From: Utricularia gibba
Lineage: Eukaryota > Streptophyta > Magnoliopsida > Lamiales > Lentibulariaceae
Assembly: GCA_002189035.1 (NCBI GenBank)
Contig: NEEC01000020.1
Span: 1,550,001-1,614,000 of the forward strand
Length of the DNA stretch: 64,000 bases
Direction of reading: 5' to 3'
Shown one piece after another: positions 23,676 to 35,170 of the stretch (position 1 is the stretch's first letter; every line of letters starts with the position of its first letter). Made by a program: the position numbers and the translations under genes. The notes below the pieces were generated by a model. The model was not told the origin of the DNA. It saw nothing but the letters and a program-made list of their open reading frames with translations, and ran no database searches.

Positions 23676-24475
23676 TCAAAAATTTAGATGATCCTCCATT
23701 CCAGGATTGTAGGTATTCGAATAGGGATCATATTTCTTCCTTTGTTGTTCTAAATATCCCATTGCTTTCACATGTTCTTCCTCCATTAATTCGGGACATT
23801 TATCAGCAATGTGTCCCATTCTGTGGTAGTTCCCGCAGGACATATTCCTAGCTTGGAATAAAAAAAGTTCCTTCATCATCTCAGACATGGTAGCCACATT
23901 TTTCGTCAGCTCACTTTCTGATGAATTTGGCTTGAATTCTAGATCATAAACCCTTCTGTTCAAGGCTTGTTTTCTGATTATATACCTAGAATGTTCAGCC
24001 AACTCATCAAGTAATGCAAGAGCTTTCGTGAGAGTTTTTTTCTGAAAAATCTACCTGCTGCAAAATCCACCATGGCTCTATTGTGCATAGAAGACCATCA
24101 TAAAAATACTTGACCAATGTATTAGTCTGAAATCCATGGTGTGAAAAGGAGCCTAGCTGGTGATTAAAATGCTCCTAATATTCATGTAAAGATTCACCAT
24201 TGGAGTGCTCCATATCACTGATCTCCTTCCTTATTCCTTCAGCCTTTTAAGAAGGGAAATATTTAATGAGAAATACTTTCTTCATCCCACTCCAATATGT
24301 GATGCTCCTAGGCTTCAAAGAGTTGAACCACGTTTTTGCACTTCCTTCTAGTGTAAATTGGAATGCCCTCAAACACATGGTATCCTCAGTCATACCAGAA
24401 CTCTTAAAATAGGTGCAAATAGCAGTCACATTGTCAAGATGTTCATGTGGGTTCTCACCCACTTCTCCATAATAC
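23676..24475 (-). pseudogene. Gag capsid and zinc knuckle of Athila-like element 2
   Basis: Reading from 24475: PKYYGEVGENPHEHLDN, then LRAFQFTLEGSAKTWFNSL, the capsid region typical of plant Ty3/gypsy gag. After a stretch with frame breaks (24010-24245) comes a CCHC-like knuckle, CGNYHRMGHIADKC, near 23800. Gag forms the particle and binds RNA. The N-terminal part is not identified; it would lie beyond the insertion at 39772, where the reading becomes unclear. Confidence 0.65.
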
Positions 24476-24497
24476 TTGGGCAGAATTCAAGAAAGAT

Positions 24498-25793
24498 TGT
24501 TAAGTGTCATTTTCTAGTTATTATTTAGGTATTATTATGCATTAATCTAGTGCTAAGTCGTCCAATTAGGAGTCTTATTATTAAGTATTTCATTTTGATT
24601 AGAAAATTCTCATTCTCCTAATTTATGTATATTTTATGTCTTTTTTCTCACACTTTGATCGAGCCATGTCAGGAGACTGTTAAGGAGTGTTGCAAGAGTA
24701 TTGCAGATGGTCAGACTCTGAGTTTTCGTGCCTTGTACGCAAGTTGGAACGATTGTGCGCGGAAGACTGACACTGGTAAAGGCCCTTGACTTACAGCATG
24801 TAAGAGTGTACAGCAATGATTGGGCGCAAACTTGCACGCAAAGAAAGCCTGGTGGCACACACAAGACGGAAGGAATGATGGGAAGGGAACCCAAAGGAGT
24901 TAGTGTATGTGGGAAGTCATATAAAAGCCACTTGGAGCACTTAGTTTCGGACCTTTTCGCACTTTAGCCTTGTACTTAGACTTGGGTGTTCTTCCTCCCT
25001 TCAAGGAGGAAGAATACTTAGTCTCCCTTTTCGTTTTCTGTTTTCCATGGCCCTTTTGGGCTAAAACCTTTAGTTTCTGGGAAGTTTTCTTCCAAGTCCT
25101 CAGCAATACACCCGGTTCTTCGCTGAATTGATTTCGGATACTACATACTTCCACGCGTATTGTTGCAGTCTTTCTGTAACGACTCTTAGTCAAGGTCCAT
25201 GAGTAGCAGGCTACTTCTCGCGGATTTTGGTGAAGATCAAGGTGAAGAGCACCAACTCCAACTCTACCGGTTCGAGGGAAGTAGTGGATTGTTTGTGGCC
25301 TAGGTACCGCGACAGTGGATAGGTTGTGACCTCGAACCTGCCACTGGCCATTGGCAACAGCTGGGCACATGCACGCAATTCGGTTTTGAAGGCAATCGAA
25401 GACAATCCTCTTGCCTTCCTAATCGTCCAAGGGGAATCACATGAGGCTATTCTCGTGCCTCCTGGTCAATCAGAGTGTAAGGGATAGTAGGCTATTCCTT
25501 TCTCCTATAACAGCTATTCGGAAGAAATCAGTGAAAACCAAGGAAAGGATGGACAAAGGAAGGAGATGGAATCTAATTCCCAGGAATTGCGTCCCAAGGC
25601 CCATCACTTAGGTTTTATCTTTTATTTCTACATTTCAAAACCCACCCCTTTTACAAAACTGTGACATTTTGTAGAAGTTCTTTACAAAACACTTTCCACG
25701 AAAAACAACTCCCTGAAATCAATACTCGTATTTCGCTTTCTACTGTTTTACGTTTTCAATATTTAAAATTTGTTGAGGAAGCGACACGCAACA
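24498..25793 (+). repeat. 5' LTR of the plus-strand Athila-like element
   Basis: 1296 bp, collinear with 38465-39766. ORFs of up to 156 codons on its minus strand recur in the 3' LTR only because the LTRs are copies; they show no domain. LTRs of this family also occur as fragments at 43582-44240 (minus) and 53343-53534 (plus). Confidence 0.85.
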
Positions 25794-25799
25794 AATTTT

Positions 25800-25817
25800 T
25801 GATGCCGTTGCCTGGGA
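25800..25817 (+). other. Primer binding site, tRNA-Asp type
   Basis: TGATGCCGTTGCCTGGGAG matches the complement of the plant tRNA-Asp 3' end (TGGCGCCGTTGCCGGGGA) at 15 of 18 positions, six bases after the LTR. Athila/Tat elements usually prime with tRNA-Asp. Confidence 0.6.
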
Positions 25818-25924
25818 GTTGTGTATTTTTGTGTTTAGTGTTGTGCATAGTTTTTCTTTTTCTTTTCTTTTTCTTCCTTTCTTCTTGTTTTTCTTTTGTT
25901 TCCGTTTTGATGCTCCACCAAAGG

Positions 25925-27609
25925 GTCATCGAAGCTTGAGATCATACCGAGACATCTTGGGCCCTTTAGATCCAGAGATTGAGTCCACATTTCTGGCAAA
26001 AAAGAGGGAACAAATGTCAAATCTATTTTCTGACAAAGAAATGGATGCTCAACCACCTACTGGAGTCCCCACAGTGTACGGAGAACAAGAGCAACAGCAT
26101 CCGCAATTTTTTCCAGTTCTGCCGATCACTAATCATGGCCCAGCACTAAGGACCATAAAAGAAGAAATCACCGCCAGCCATGCGGACTGACCACTTTGTA
26201 TCATTTTTGACACGGAAGAGGACTTTGAGCTTTGCCCATACCTGTTCCAGACACTTCCTAAGTTCGCTGGGAGAGAAAATGACGACCCTAACCGTCATCT
26301 TAGAGAATTGCACACGGCTTGGAATGGGTGTATGGGTGTATGGACTACCACCCAAAAGGTGCTACGGAGAACCAAGTCAAGTTGCAGGTCTTCCCTTTTA
26401 GTCTCACTGAGCGAACCTTGGAATGGGTGTATGGACTACCACCATCCTCTATTTCTACCTGGGAGCAAATGGTTCAAAAAGTTTCTTGATAGATATGTGC
26501 CCCTAGGAAGAGCCTCCGTCGGAAGAAGAGCTTTAGCTACCATGTTACAAAGTGAAGGCGAAAATTTACAAGAGTATTATGACAGATTCAACCGGATCTG
26601 TAACACTTATCCACATCATGGACTTACTGAAGGTCAAATTTTGCAACAATTTTACGAAGGACTGGCCCCCATGATCAGAGGACAAATGGATGCCGCTTGT
26701 AATGGTTCATTACTAGAGAACCGCCACAGCGCTGATGCCCGAAGATTGATAGAACAAATGGCTACCAACTCCTATGCTACTTCTAGTCGATATGACTACT
26801 CATACCGAGCACCTAGAGGAAATTCTCAGCCTGTAAAGTCAGTGCACGAAGTGGATAATTCTGAAGTTTTAGCTCAACTTGTTGCTATGAGTGATACCTT
26901 GAAGCTTGGCTTCCAATCACTTCTCCAACAACAAGGAAGGTATCAAGGATCTTCAACCTCTCATCTTTCTGATCCAGGACCTATGATACATGAGATGCCA
27001 GTAGAAGAGGTGAACGCCTTCTACCAGAACCAAGGAGGAAGTTATAACTACGGAAACTACCAAATGCCGCAAAGAGATCACCCTGGTTTCCGCTAGAGAC
27101 AACCAGTACCCCCTGGTCAAGCCCCATCACTAGGGAACCCTTCTGCTGTTCCTCAAAAAACTCTCACTGCTCCACCTCAACCTTTGCAGATCACTGGAGT
27201 TCCAGATCAACCTCTGGTTCCTTATCAGCCAAATCATAATCTGGAGTCCATGGTGAAGTCCCTTACCGAGAGCACCAACAAGATGCATGCCTCACAAAAA
27301 GACATGGATGGAAGAATCACAAGCATGCAAACTCAAATCACCCAGCTGGTGCAAGCCATGAACCGACTGGAGACGCAAGGAGCACTACCATCCCAACCAG
27401 TGAAGAACCTAGAGCACATAAACGCCATATCTTTAAGAAGTGGGAAGGATCTACCGGAACCTTACCCATGGTTCATGACTAAGGTGGACAGATCTAACGA
27501 AAAAGAACTTGATGTCTTGGACGACGATGATGATGTGGATGAGGAGATTATTTTAGAGCACCCTGATGATTCTCTAGTCCAGAACACTGATGTACCGACG
27601 CCACCTTAA
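25925..27609 (+). pseudogene. Gag of the plus-strand Athila-like element (frameshifted)
   Basis: The first exon-like stretch reads GHRSLRSYRDILGPLDPEIE and ends at a stop near 26190. The capsid region follows as LPKFAGRENDDPNRHLREL, VFPFSLTERTLEWVYGLPP and FLDRYVPLGRASVGRRA, spread over three frames. The tail has glutamine- and tyrosine-rich sequence (NYGNYQMPQRD) and continues past a stop at 27096 into 27184-27609. I see no CCHC knuckle. Bases near 26320-26360 repeat the GGAATGGGTGTATGGACTACC segment at 26418-26438, an internal duplication that breaks the frame. Confidence 0.65.
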
Positions 27610-27678
27610 GAAGCGAAGGAGAAGGAGACACAAGAAGTTGATCAACCCAAGTCTTTAGTAATTCCACCTCATTTTCCT

Positions 27679-28266
27679 ATGAGACTTTGTAGGAAAAACA
27701 AGGACAAACATGGACTGAAAGCATTCATGGAGGTGATGAAGAAGGAGAACGTGAATATTCCCTTACTAGACATGATAGACCAAGTGCCGAAATATGTGAA
27801 AATGTTGAAGGATTTGTGTGACCCCAAGAAGAAGGAAAAAGTGGAAGAGGTAATTCCTTTGACTGAAAATATTTCATCAATTATTCAAAGAAGGCTTCCA
27901 CGAAAGTGTAAGGATCCAGGTATGTTTTCCATACCTATTACTATTGGTGAAACCGAAATTTCAGTGTCCATGTGTGATTTAGGAGCATCGGTTAATGTTA
28001 TGCCTGGGTCTCTTTATCTTTCTCTTGCATCTAAGCTAGGTAAACTTGAGTCTACTAGTGTTGTTTGTCAATTAGTTGATAGATCACATGTGAAGCCTGA
28101 TGACGTGTTTGTGCATGTTAAAGATTTGATTTTTCCTGCTGACTTTTTAGTTATTCCAATGGAGAGCGAAAATTCCATGATTTCGGAGTCCATCATTTTG
28201 GGACGATCGTTTATGGCAACTGCAGGCACCAAAATTGATGTCCAAGCTCGCACAATTTCCCTATAG
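27679..28266 (+). pseudogene. Aspartic protease of the plus-strand Athila-like element
   Basis: An N-terminal linker (KAFMEVMKKENVNIPLLDMIDQVPKYVKMLKD, in parts) leads to the protease: SVSMCDLGASVNVMPGSLY carries the active-site Asp, and SESIILGRSFMATAGTKID is the second lobe. This frame is open for 195 codons, so the protease itself looks intact, but it is cut off from gag by a stop at 27609 and ends in a stop at 28266 before RT. The family normally makes gag-pol as one polyprotein. Confidence 0.7.
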
Positions 28267-28601
28267 TTTGATGGATAGGTGCTGGACTTTAGCCTGGAAA
28301 AAGCCATGCAGTACCCGGACCAGATTAACGAGATTTGTTGAATATCTACATCTGACACAGATGTAGAACACTTAATGATGGTCCATGAACAAGATCCCTT
28401 GCTCAAATGCCTCATTGAAAACTTTGATTCTGATCATATTTCTTTTTATGATTCCGAACTTTTAAGTTATCTTGATCATTTTCCTGAAAAACTTGAATTT
28501 TCTGATGTTGCTTTTCTGAGTCTATCAATGCCTGAGAAACTGTTGATTCCTTCCGTTATTCATGCCCCATTACTAGAGTTAAAAAGACTGCCTAAACATT
28601 T

Positions 28602-29912
28602 TTGGGCGAAAATGAGACTTTACCTGTTATTATCTCTAGTACACTAACCCTGGAACTGGAGGAAAAACTAAGGAGTGTGCTCCAAGAGCACAAACAGGCA
28701 ATTGGGTGGACATTGGCGGATATCAACGGAAAAAGCCCCTCCATATGCACTCACTGCATTTATTTGGAGGAGGGAACAAAGCCAAGTCGCCAACCCCAGA
28801 GGAGATTGAATCCACCTATGATTGAAGTGGTCAAGAAGGAGATTCTGAAGTTATTGGCCGTAGGTATAATTCATTCTATTTGTGATAGTGAGTGGGTTAG
28901 CCCTGTGCAGGTTGTCCTGAAGAAAACAGATATCACAATCATGGCAAATGACCAAGGGGAACTCCTGCCTACCAGAGTGCAAAATGGCTGGCGAATGTGC
29001 GTAGATTACCGAAAACTGAACGCAGCACTAAGAAATACCACTACCCACTTCCATTCATTGACCAAATGTTGGAAAGACTTGCTGGAAGGAGCCATTATTG
29101 CTGCTTGGATGGATACTCCGGTTTCTATGAAATACCTGTGGCTCTTGAGGATCAATCTAAGGTTGTTTTCGTTTGCCCTTTTGGAACTTTTGCTTACCAT
29201 AAAATGCCTTTTGGACTTTGCAATATACCAGCAACATTTCAGAGATGCATGGTTAGTATTTTTTCTGAATATGTTGAAAATATTATTGAGGTTTTTATGG
29301 ATGACTTTACGGTTTATGGAAATAGCTTTGATGAATGCCTTGCTAATTTGTCACTGATTTTAAAGCGTTGTGTTAAGATTAACCTTGTTTTGAATTATGA
29401 GAAATGTCATTTCATGGTAGAACAAGGTATCATTTTAGGACATGTTTCCCAAAAGAGAATTGAGGTTGACAAGGCCAAAATTGAGGTAATCGAAAAAATT
29501 ACCTTATCCCAGTTGTGTGAGAGATGTACGTTCTTTCCTTGGACATGCTGGATTTTATCGTAGATTTATTCAGGATTTTTTGAAAATTGCATCTCCTCTA
29601 TGTGCCTTGTTACATAACGATGTTGAGTTTCATTTTGATGAAAAATGTGTGCATGTTTTTGATGTTTTGAAAGAGAAGCTTGTTTCGGCTCCCATTATTC
29701 AGGCTCCAAATTGGAGTCTACCCTTTGAACTAATTTGTGATGCAAGCGATGTAGCTCTAGGTGCGGTTTTGGGACTAAAGGTGGAGAAGCAATCCCATGT
29801 TATCCACTATGCGTCCAAGTGCCTTGATGATGCCCAAAAGAGCTACACCACTACAGAAAAGGAGCTGGTGGCCATTGTGTTTGCCCTGGAGAAATTTCGA
29901 TCTTATTTGTAG
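28602..29912 (+). pseudogene. Reverse transcriptase and RNase H of the plus-strand Athila-like element
   Basis: Motifs in order: AIGWTLADINGKSPSICTH, NGWRMCVDYRKLNA, then after a frameshift near 29025 HYPLPFIDQMLERLAG, DGYSGFYEIPVA, FMDDFTVYG (active-site ATGGATGAC at 29297-29305), and ILGHV-KRIEVDKAKIEVI. A second frameshift near 29500 leads to GHAGFYRRFIQDF and the RNase H with LICDASDVALGAVLG and [19 protein letters not shown] further shift at 29910 carries RNase H on as [12 protein letters not shown]. Three frame breaks rule out function. Confidence 0.75.
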
Positions 29913-29918
29913 GAGCCA

Positions 29919-30733
29919 AAGTCATAGTCTACTCAGACCATGCCGCCTTGAGATATCTCCTCACCAAGAAGGATTCGAAGCCTAGACTCATTAGATGGAT
30001 TTTATTGCTTCAAGAATTCGACTTGGAGATTAAGGACAAGAAAGGATGCGAGAATTTAGTTGCAGACCATCTCAGCCGCATCACTTCTGGAGAAAAATCA
30101 AGTCTTATTGATGATAGCTTCCCGGACAAACACTTATTTGTGATCCATGATGAGAGTCCCTGGTACGCTGACATCGTAAATTTTTTAGTGACTGGACAGT
30201 TTCCTGCAGATTTCCAACACTACCAGAAGGAGAAATTGAGTGATAGCCTGAATTTCATTTGGGATGATCCATACCTCTGGAAAATCGAAATTGATCAGAT
30301 TATTAGGAGATGCATCCCACAAGATGAAGTGCACTCTATTCTTTCACATTGTCATGAGCTACCTTGTGGTGGACATTTTGGTGCGAAAGTTACTGCAAAG
30401 AAGGTGCTGGAGGCTGGATTTTATTGGCCTACAATATTCAAGGATGCCTACCTTCATTGCAAGGCATGCTCAACTTCTCAAAGAGGAGGAAATTTGGGAT
30501 ACAAGGATCAAATGCCCCTTCAACCCATTATCATGTGTGACATCTTTGATGCATGGGACATTGACTTCATGGGACCATTCCCTATTTCTCAAGGGAAGGT
30601 CTTCATCCTTCTTGGTGTTGATTATGTTTCTAAATGGGTGGAGGCCATTGCTTATGAAATGGATGATGCCAAAACCGTGGGTAATTTCTTGACTAACATT
30701 TTGTTTCCTTGAAAGGTTTGTGAAAGGTTTGGA
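29919..30733 (+). pseudogene. Integrase, first part, interrupted by hAT-B
   Basis: Starting in the RNase H tail ([21 protein letters not shown]), it passes [11 protein letters not shown] and the linker DDPYLWKIE, then the integrase zinc finger (H...[12 protein letters not shown] and [11 protein letters not shown], where the second Cys pair is altered), and the core start [13 protein letters not shown] with the first catalytic Asp. After [19 protein letters not shown] the frame meets a stop near 30714, and the hAT begins at 30734. It continues at 35171. Confidence 0.75.
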
Positions 30734-31094
30734 TAGAGCTGGGTACGAGTCCGGGTCAACCCGTCTGACCCGCGTGTTGACTCGTAATGAGTCAATCTGT
30801 GACTTGTACCCGTCACTAATTGGGTACGGTGCGAGTTGAGATGGACGGGTACGGGTTGACCTGTACCAGTGTATCCACTCAGAATAGTGTATTAGTATTT
30901 TTTTTAGTATTTGTTTACAAAGATATTTATTAATACACAAACAAAACATATATAAACTTTATAATTGTAAATTCTTATGAATTAAATATACAAAAAAACG
31001 AATTAGTGATGTTTTAATTATTTAAATTATATTAATTGATTTAAATAAAAATTATAAATAAACACAATTTCATGTGTTAGGTCCATCGGCAACT

Positions 31095-32450
31095 CACACA
31101 GGCGTGGGTTACATAACCCACATCCGTGTGTCCTCAGCTTCACACACGGGCGTGGGTTACATAACCCACATCCGTGTGTCCTCAGCATGTAACGACCCGC
31201 GACCTGCACTCTAGACGCTAAGGCCATTACTTACACCTAACACTCAGTATTGGTGTCCCAATCATTATGGGATGGGTTAGGAACGTGGTTGAGGGTGCAT
31301 TCCTCTCTTTCCACACCGCCATTCCTGGAACCTAGCGATCCCGGCAGCATCCCTAGCCGGATCCTTTCGCCAAGACTCACCAAACAGCACAAGGAGCGAA
31401 ATAGATATTTTATTAAGTCACAACAATTCAAGGTTCCATACCAGGCGGCAAGCCTCGGCGCACGACGCCACAACACAAAGGAAGAACGAACACAACCAGC
31501 AAGGAAATAGAGCTAAGTCACGAAGAGAGAAGTAAGACAGCAAGTCTCGCCACACTACCATCCACCACACATCCTAGTGATCACACCTCACTCAACATCT
31601 ACCTCCGCTGCACCCGCCTCGCCATCAGCCACACCACCTACACAGGAAAGAGTAAGGGAAGTCAGTCCTATGCCACACAGCTCCCTCCCTAAGCCTAAAC
31701 TACACATATTCATGAAGTTTCCCATCCACACGATTTATCACTGCTGTTCGCACATGCTGCCCCACGAGGCATCTCCGTAACTTCTCGTATCGGCTCGCAG
31801 CCCATCCTAGGCATCTCCGATGTTCTCGTAATCAATCCGAACACCTTTCCACACAGAATCCTACACGTTTGGCACTTCTCCCACTGAGCACAAGTGCTCA
31901 GTGTTGCCGCCATGACCGTAGTTCGATGGCCCCGCTTATTGCTCGCATGGCCTCACGATCCGCGACTTCGCCGCGTTGCCATTGGGGGTGCACTCCCCAA
32001 TCCCGCCGTAGCTGACAACCCCTCGATCACTCAGCGAGGTGCCTCGATCACACAGCGAGAACTTTTAAGAATAATACCATATCTCCACACACGAAGTTAG
32101 CTTCCACCAATCTGTCCCGCAGCACAATTCAACCATAAAGCCCTTACCTTTGTGCGGTTTTTGTCATCCTCTTGGAGTGGCTGCCGTCCCTCTCAGCTGG
32201 TGTCCCTTCCAAGGGCTCTAGCCCTTCTACTTATACCCGTAATTCGTCCTATTGGGTCCATCCTAAGCCCGTCGGGTCTACCCGGAAGACATGCAAGTCT
32301 AAGGGTTGTTCACAAGTACCCTCCCTTTTTAAGGTCAGCCCCTTACCATGACCGCATCTTTGTCTCTTTTCTGAGGATTTGGGTCGGGGGTGTTACAAGC
32401 ATCACACACGGGCATGGGTTACATAACCCACGCCCATGTGTCCTCAACAT
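31095..32450. repeat. Three tandem hairpin-forming units, split by a solo LTR
   Basis: Units of about 45-48 bp lie at 31095-31139, 31140-31187 and 32402-32450. Each holds a 36-bp near-perfect inverted repeat (31095-31130, 31143-31178, 32405-32440) centred on GTGGGTTA-CA-TAACCCAC; arms in units 2 and 3 match at about 15 of 17 positions. The stem of unit 3 has compensating differences relative to unit 2. The solo LTR at 31188-32397 lies between units 2 and 3. Confidence 0.8.
31188..32397. repeat. Solo LTR with TGTAAC...GTTACA ends
   Basis: The 1210-bp block starts TGTAACGACCCGCG and ends GGGTGTTACA, with AGCA on both sides (31184-31187 and 32398-32401). It is GC-richer than its surroundings. 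It contains no retroelement genes, so it is a solo LTR; the TGTAACGACCC start is a form seen in some Ty3/gypsy chromoviruses. ORFs inside it show no domain. Orientation is not certain. Confidence 0.7.
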
Positions 32451-32919
32451 CATTTTATAATAACAAATGAAATGCATTGTTCAGCAGCCCCCTAAAGCTT
32501 TCTCTTCCAGATTCTTCTCGCTTTCAAGTATAAAAGTTTTTGAATTCATGACCGTTACTTCTGTTAATCAACCCATCTTCTAAAAATATATTTAAAAAAT
32601 ATGTAAATATAAATATTTTTATATAAAACCCTAGTCTTACATCTCATTCTTCCTTTTCATGCTGTCTTCGGTGCTCTCAAATTCTAAGTCTTCACACGCT
32701 CATCGATTCTTGCTGTCGTACAAGACAAGTTGGGCTATCGCTAGTGCTGAGTGCTTAACTTGCTGATTCAATCTTATTATACTATCGGTCTATTCTGTCC
32801 TTTTTATTGTTCTAAATTATTAAATTGTGTTGTTGCTGTTTTTTTTAGTTTCTTAAAATTTTTTGTTGTTCTTCTGTGCCTTGCTTTTCTTTTGATATGT
32901 GTCCAAGTTCTCTTTCAAA

Positions 32920-34420
32920 ATGACAGAATTTTCAAACCCTTCTTTTTCATGTGAAGTATCTGAAAATCCAATTTTAAATTTGGAATTAGAAGATGAGTGT
33001 GAAACTGAAGTTCATGGATCTACTTCTAACCCCAAAAAACGCAAGTCTTCTGAATCTCTAGATTGGCATTATCATTTTGTTTTTGAAAAAAGTTTGGGCA
33101 AAGTAAGGTGTAAATATTGTGATGTAGAATATAAACCTAGTAAAGGTGGTTCAACAACTAATTTTTTAAGACACATAAAAACTAAACATCCTAATAAAGA
33201 CTTTTCTTGTAAGCAATCTAAATTGAATGTTGTTGGTGGTAACATTAGTGCCAAATTTATTTTTGATGTAAAATCTTCTCAAATTCAATTAGTGCTTTAC
33301 TTAATTTTATGTGAAAGGCTTTTAGTGAAGTAGAAAATCCATATTTTACAAAATTTATCACTTCTCATTTACAACCACACTTTGTTCCATTTTCTAGAAG
33401 AAAGGCTGTTTCTATTGCATTAGAACAATTTGAGGAGAAAAACATTGGTTTAATTTCAAAGTTTGAATCTTTAAAATGTAAAATTTGTTTAACATGTGAT
33501 GGATGGCGTGGAATAAATGGAAATGATTATCTTGTTATTACTGCTTCGTGGGTAGATAGCACATGGACCATGCAAAAGAGAATTTTAGCATTTCGACCTT
33601 ACGAACCTCCACACATAGGTGCACACATTGCCATGTTTATTTCTGATATTTGACGTGAATACATGATACATGATCGCATTTTTTCAATTACTTTAGATAA
33701 TGCTTCAAATAATTCGAGTGCTATTAGAATTTTAAAAACATCTATGAGTCCTATGTTAGGTGGTGCTTTTTTTCATGCGAGATACGTTTGCCACATTTTA
33801 AATTTATGTGTTCAAGATGCTTTAGAACTTGATTATATTTCTAGTTTACTTCTTTACGAAAATTAGTTAACATTCTGAAAATTTCTAGTACAAAAAAAAA
33901 GGAATTTAAACACTTATGTGAAACTAATGGAATTCCATTTAAAACTTTAAAGTGTGATTTACCAACTAGATGGAATTCCACATTTTTTATGATTCGTTCC
34001 ATGCTTCCTTATAGGAATATAGTTGAAACATTTGTTAATTTATTTCCTGAATTAAATTGCAACATAGTTGAAACAGAATTTGAAAAATTAGATATTTTAG
34101 TTGACTATTTATCAGTTTTTCATCGATATACCATGCTTTTTAGTGGAGTATATTATCCTACCATGCATTTGATGTTTCCTGCTCTAGTTCACATTACATT
34201 GTTGTTTAAAAAATATATAAACATTGATTTCCTTAAAGATTTAATTTTAAAATGATTTCAAAATTTTTGAAGTATTATGATCCCATTCCAACTTTAGTTC
34301 TTGTTGCAAATATACTTGATCCTAGGGTTAAAGGTTTTGGATTACTTGCTGGTCTAAAACTTTTTTGTGATTTTTATAATTCTCTTCAACTTGATTTTTA
34401 TAATTGCAGGTAACTTGTTC
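32920..34420 (+). pseudogene. hAT-B transposase with BED zinc finger (frameshifted, no dimerisation domain)
   Basis: The ATG at 32920 opens an N-terminus with a basic PKKRKSSE nuclear-signal-like stretch and an intact BED finger: VRCKYCDVEY then LRHIKTKHP. A frameshift near 33320 leads to FSEVENPYFTKFITSHLQP, the RNase-H-like region CDGWRGINGNDYLVITASW, a TGA near 33653, then ITLDNASNNSSAIRIL and CHILNLCVQDAL. Another shift near 33860 leads to DLPTRWNSTFFMIRSML and the segment FLKYYDPIPTLVLVANILDPRVKG, ending at 34420. The C-terminal hAT dimerisation domain is absent. The protein would bind the TIRs and cut them; this copy cannot. Confidence 0.7.
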
Positions 34421-35040
34421 ATTAATGTAGGAAGTTTGAAGGATGTTTTTGTGGTTTTTTGACCTGTTCGAATGTTTAGCACTTATTTTGTATATTCTGT
34501 CAAAGTTTTCATTTTTATTTTCTAGAAAAAATCTTTATTTGGACCCCCTTTTTCTCCTTTGCTGTAATTTGAGTTCTTTGTTATGTAATGTTTTGGTGTG
34601 ATGAGTTTTATTGCATCGTGGATGTTAGGTTTTGTGATGTGTAAATTTTGATATGATTTTTAAATAAATACAGATGCAGGTTTTTTTTCTTAATATATGA
34701 ACAATAATAACTTGTTTTTTAAATCTTTATTTGTCATTGCAACTTCATTTCTAGTAAGAACAAACTGGAAAAACCTTTTGTTTTTGCAATTACTAGTTGC
34801 TTACAAGCTAAAGTTGCTTTGAACCTGTTAAGAGAGGGAAATGCTGTTTTGATCTAGTTTTGAGTTATGTTTACATACCTGATATAGATGGATTCAATCT
34901 TCTGGAGTTGATTCATTTGGAAAAACATCTGACAGTATGTTGTTTGGAAATGGTGGGATGAAAATAAAAAAGCACTTTACCCACAATGGGAGATATTTAA
35001 TTTTGTTGTTTGGCACCGTGCCTGTGATTCGTTAGCGAGT
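34421..35040. other. Unexplained segment in place of the hAT dimerisation domain
   Basis: After the transposase ends, about 600 bp show no hAT similarity that I can see. It is T-rich and has no useful ORF, with intron-like stretches (for example a CAG at about 34672 followed by a short ATGCAG and a T tract). It ends where the right subterminal GGGTACGAG repeats begin. It could be a captured piece of a host gene or old element sequence. Confidence 0.3.
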
Positions 35041-35170
35041 GAAGAATTACCCGGGTACGAGTCGGGTCAAGCAATTTACCCGCACGAGTTTGACCCCGAG
35101 TCAGCCACTTAATTTTTGATCCGGCGGGTCAGACTCGTACCCGTACGAGTCCAACCTGTACCCAGCTCTA

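Larger units (their letters stand above)
18732..24497 (-). mobile_element. Athila-like element 2, internal region: gag/protease and post-integrase ORF kept, RT to integrase deleted
   Basis: On the minus strand: capsid-like gag (24475-24247), zinc knuckle (24002-23676), protease (23339-22416), a scrap of the RNase H-integrase linker (22275-21850), then a long post-integrase ORF region (21557-19840). Reverse transcriptase, RNase H and integrase are gone. At 24497 it is cut by the 15-kb plus-strand element, whose AAGAT target duplication shows the interrupted sequence resumes at 39772. A longer AAAAAT microsatellite lies at 19596-19658, the same place as in element 1. Confidence 0.7.
30734..35170 (+). 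mobile_element. hAT transposon (hAT-B) inside the integrase gene
   Basis: The left end TAGAGCTGGGTACGAGTC and the right end (reverse complement TAGAGCTGGGTACAGGTT) form inverted repeats. GGTTTGGA flanks the element at 30726-30733 and 35171-35178, a perfect 8-bp duplication as hAT elements make. Both subterminal regions are packed with GGGTAC, GGGTCAACCC and GACTCG motifs, possible transposase-binding sites. It holds a broken BED-type transposase (32920-34420), hairpin repeats, a solo LTR, and about 600 bp of unexplained DNA. Related relics lie at 41716-42485 and 44440-45252. Confidence 0.85.

Noticed and set aside
24900-25370. Minus-strand ORF of 156 codons, with a similar one at 38858-39337
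   Set aside because: They recur only because both LTRs are copies of one sequence; no domain, low-complexity basic composition, interrupted in the 3' copy.
31237-32460. Several ORFs of 60-100 codons in both orientations
   Set aside because: They lie within a solo LTR, are GC-driven and show no motif.
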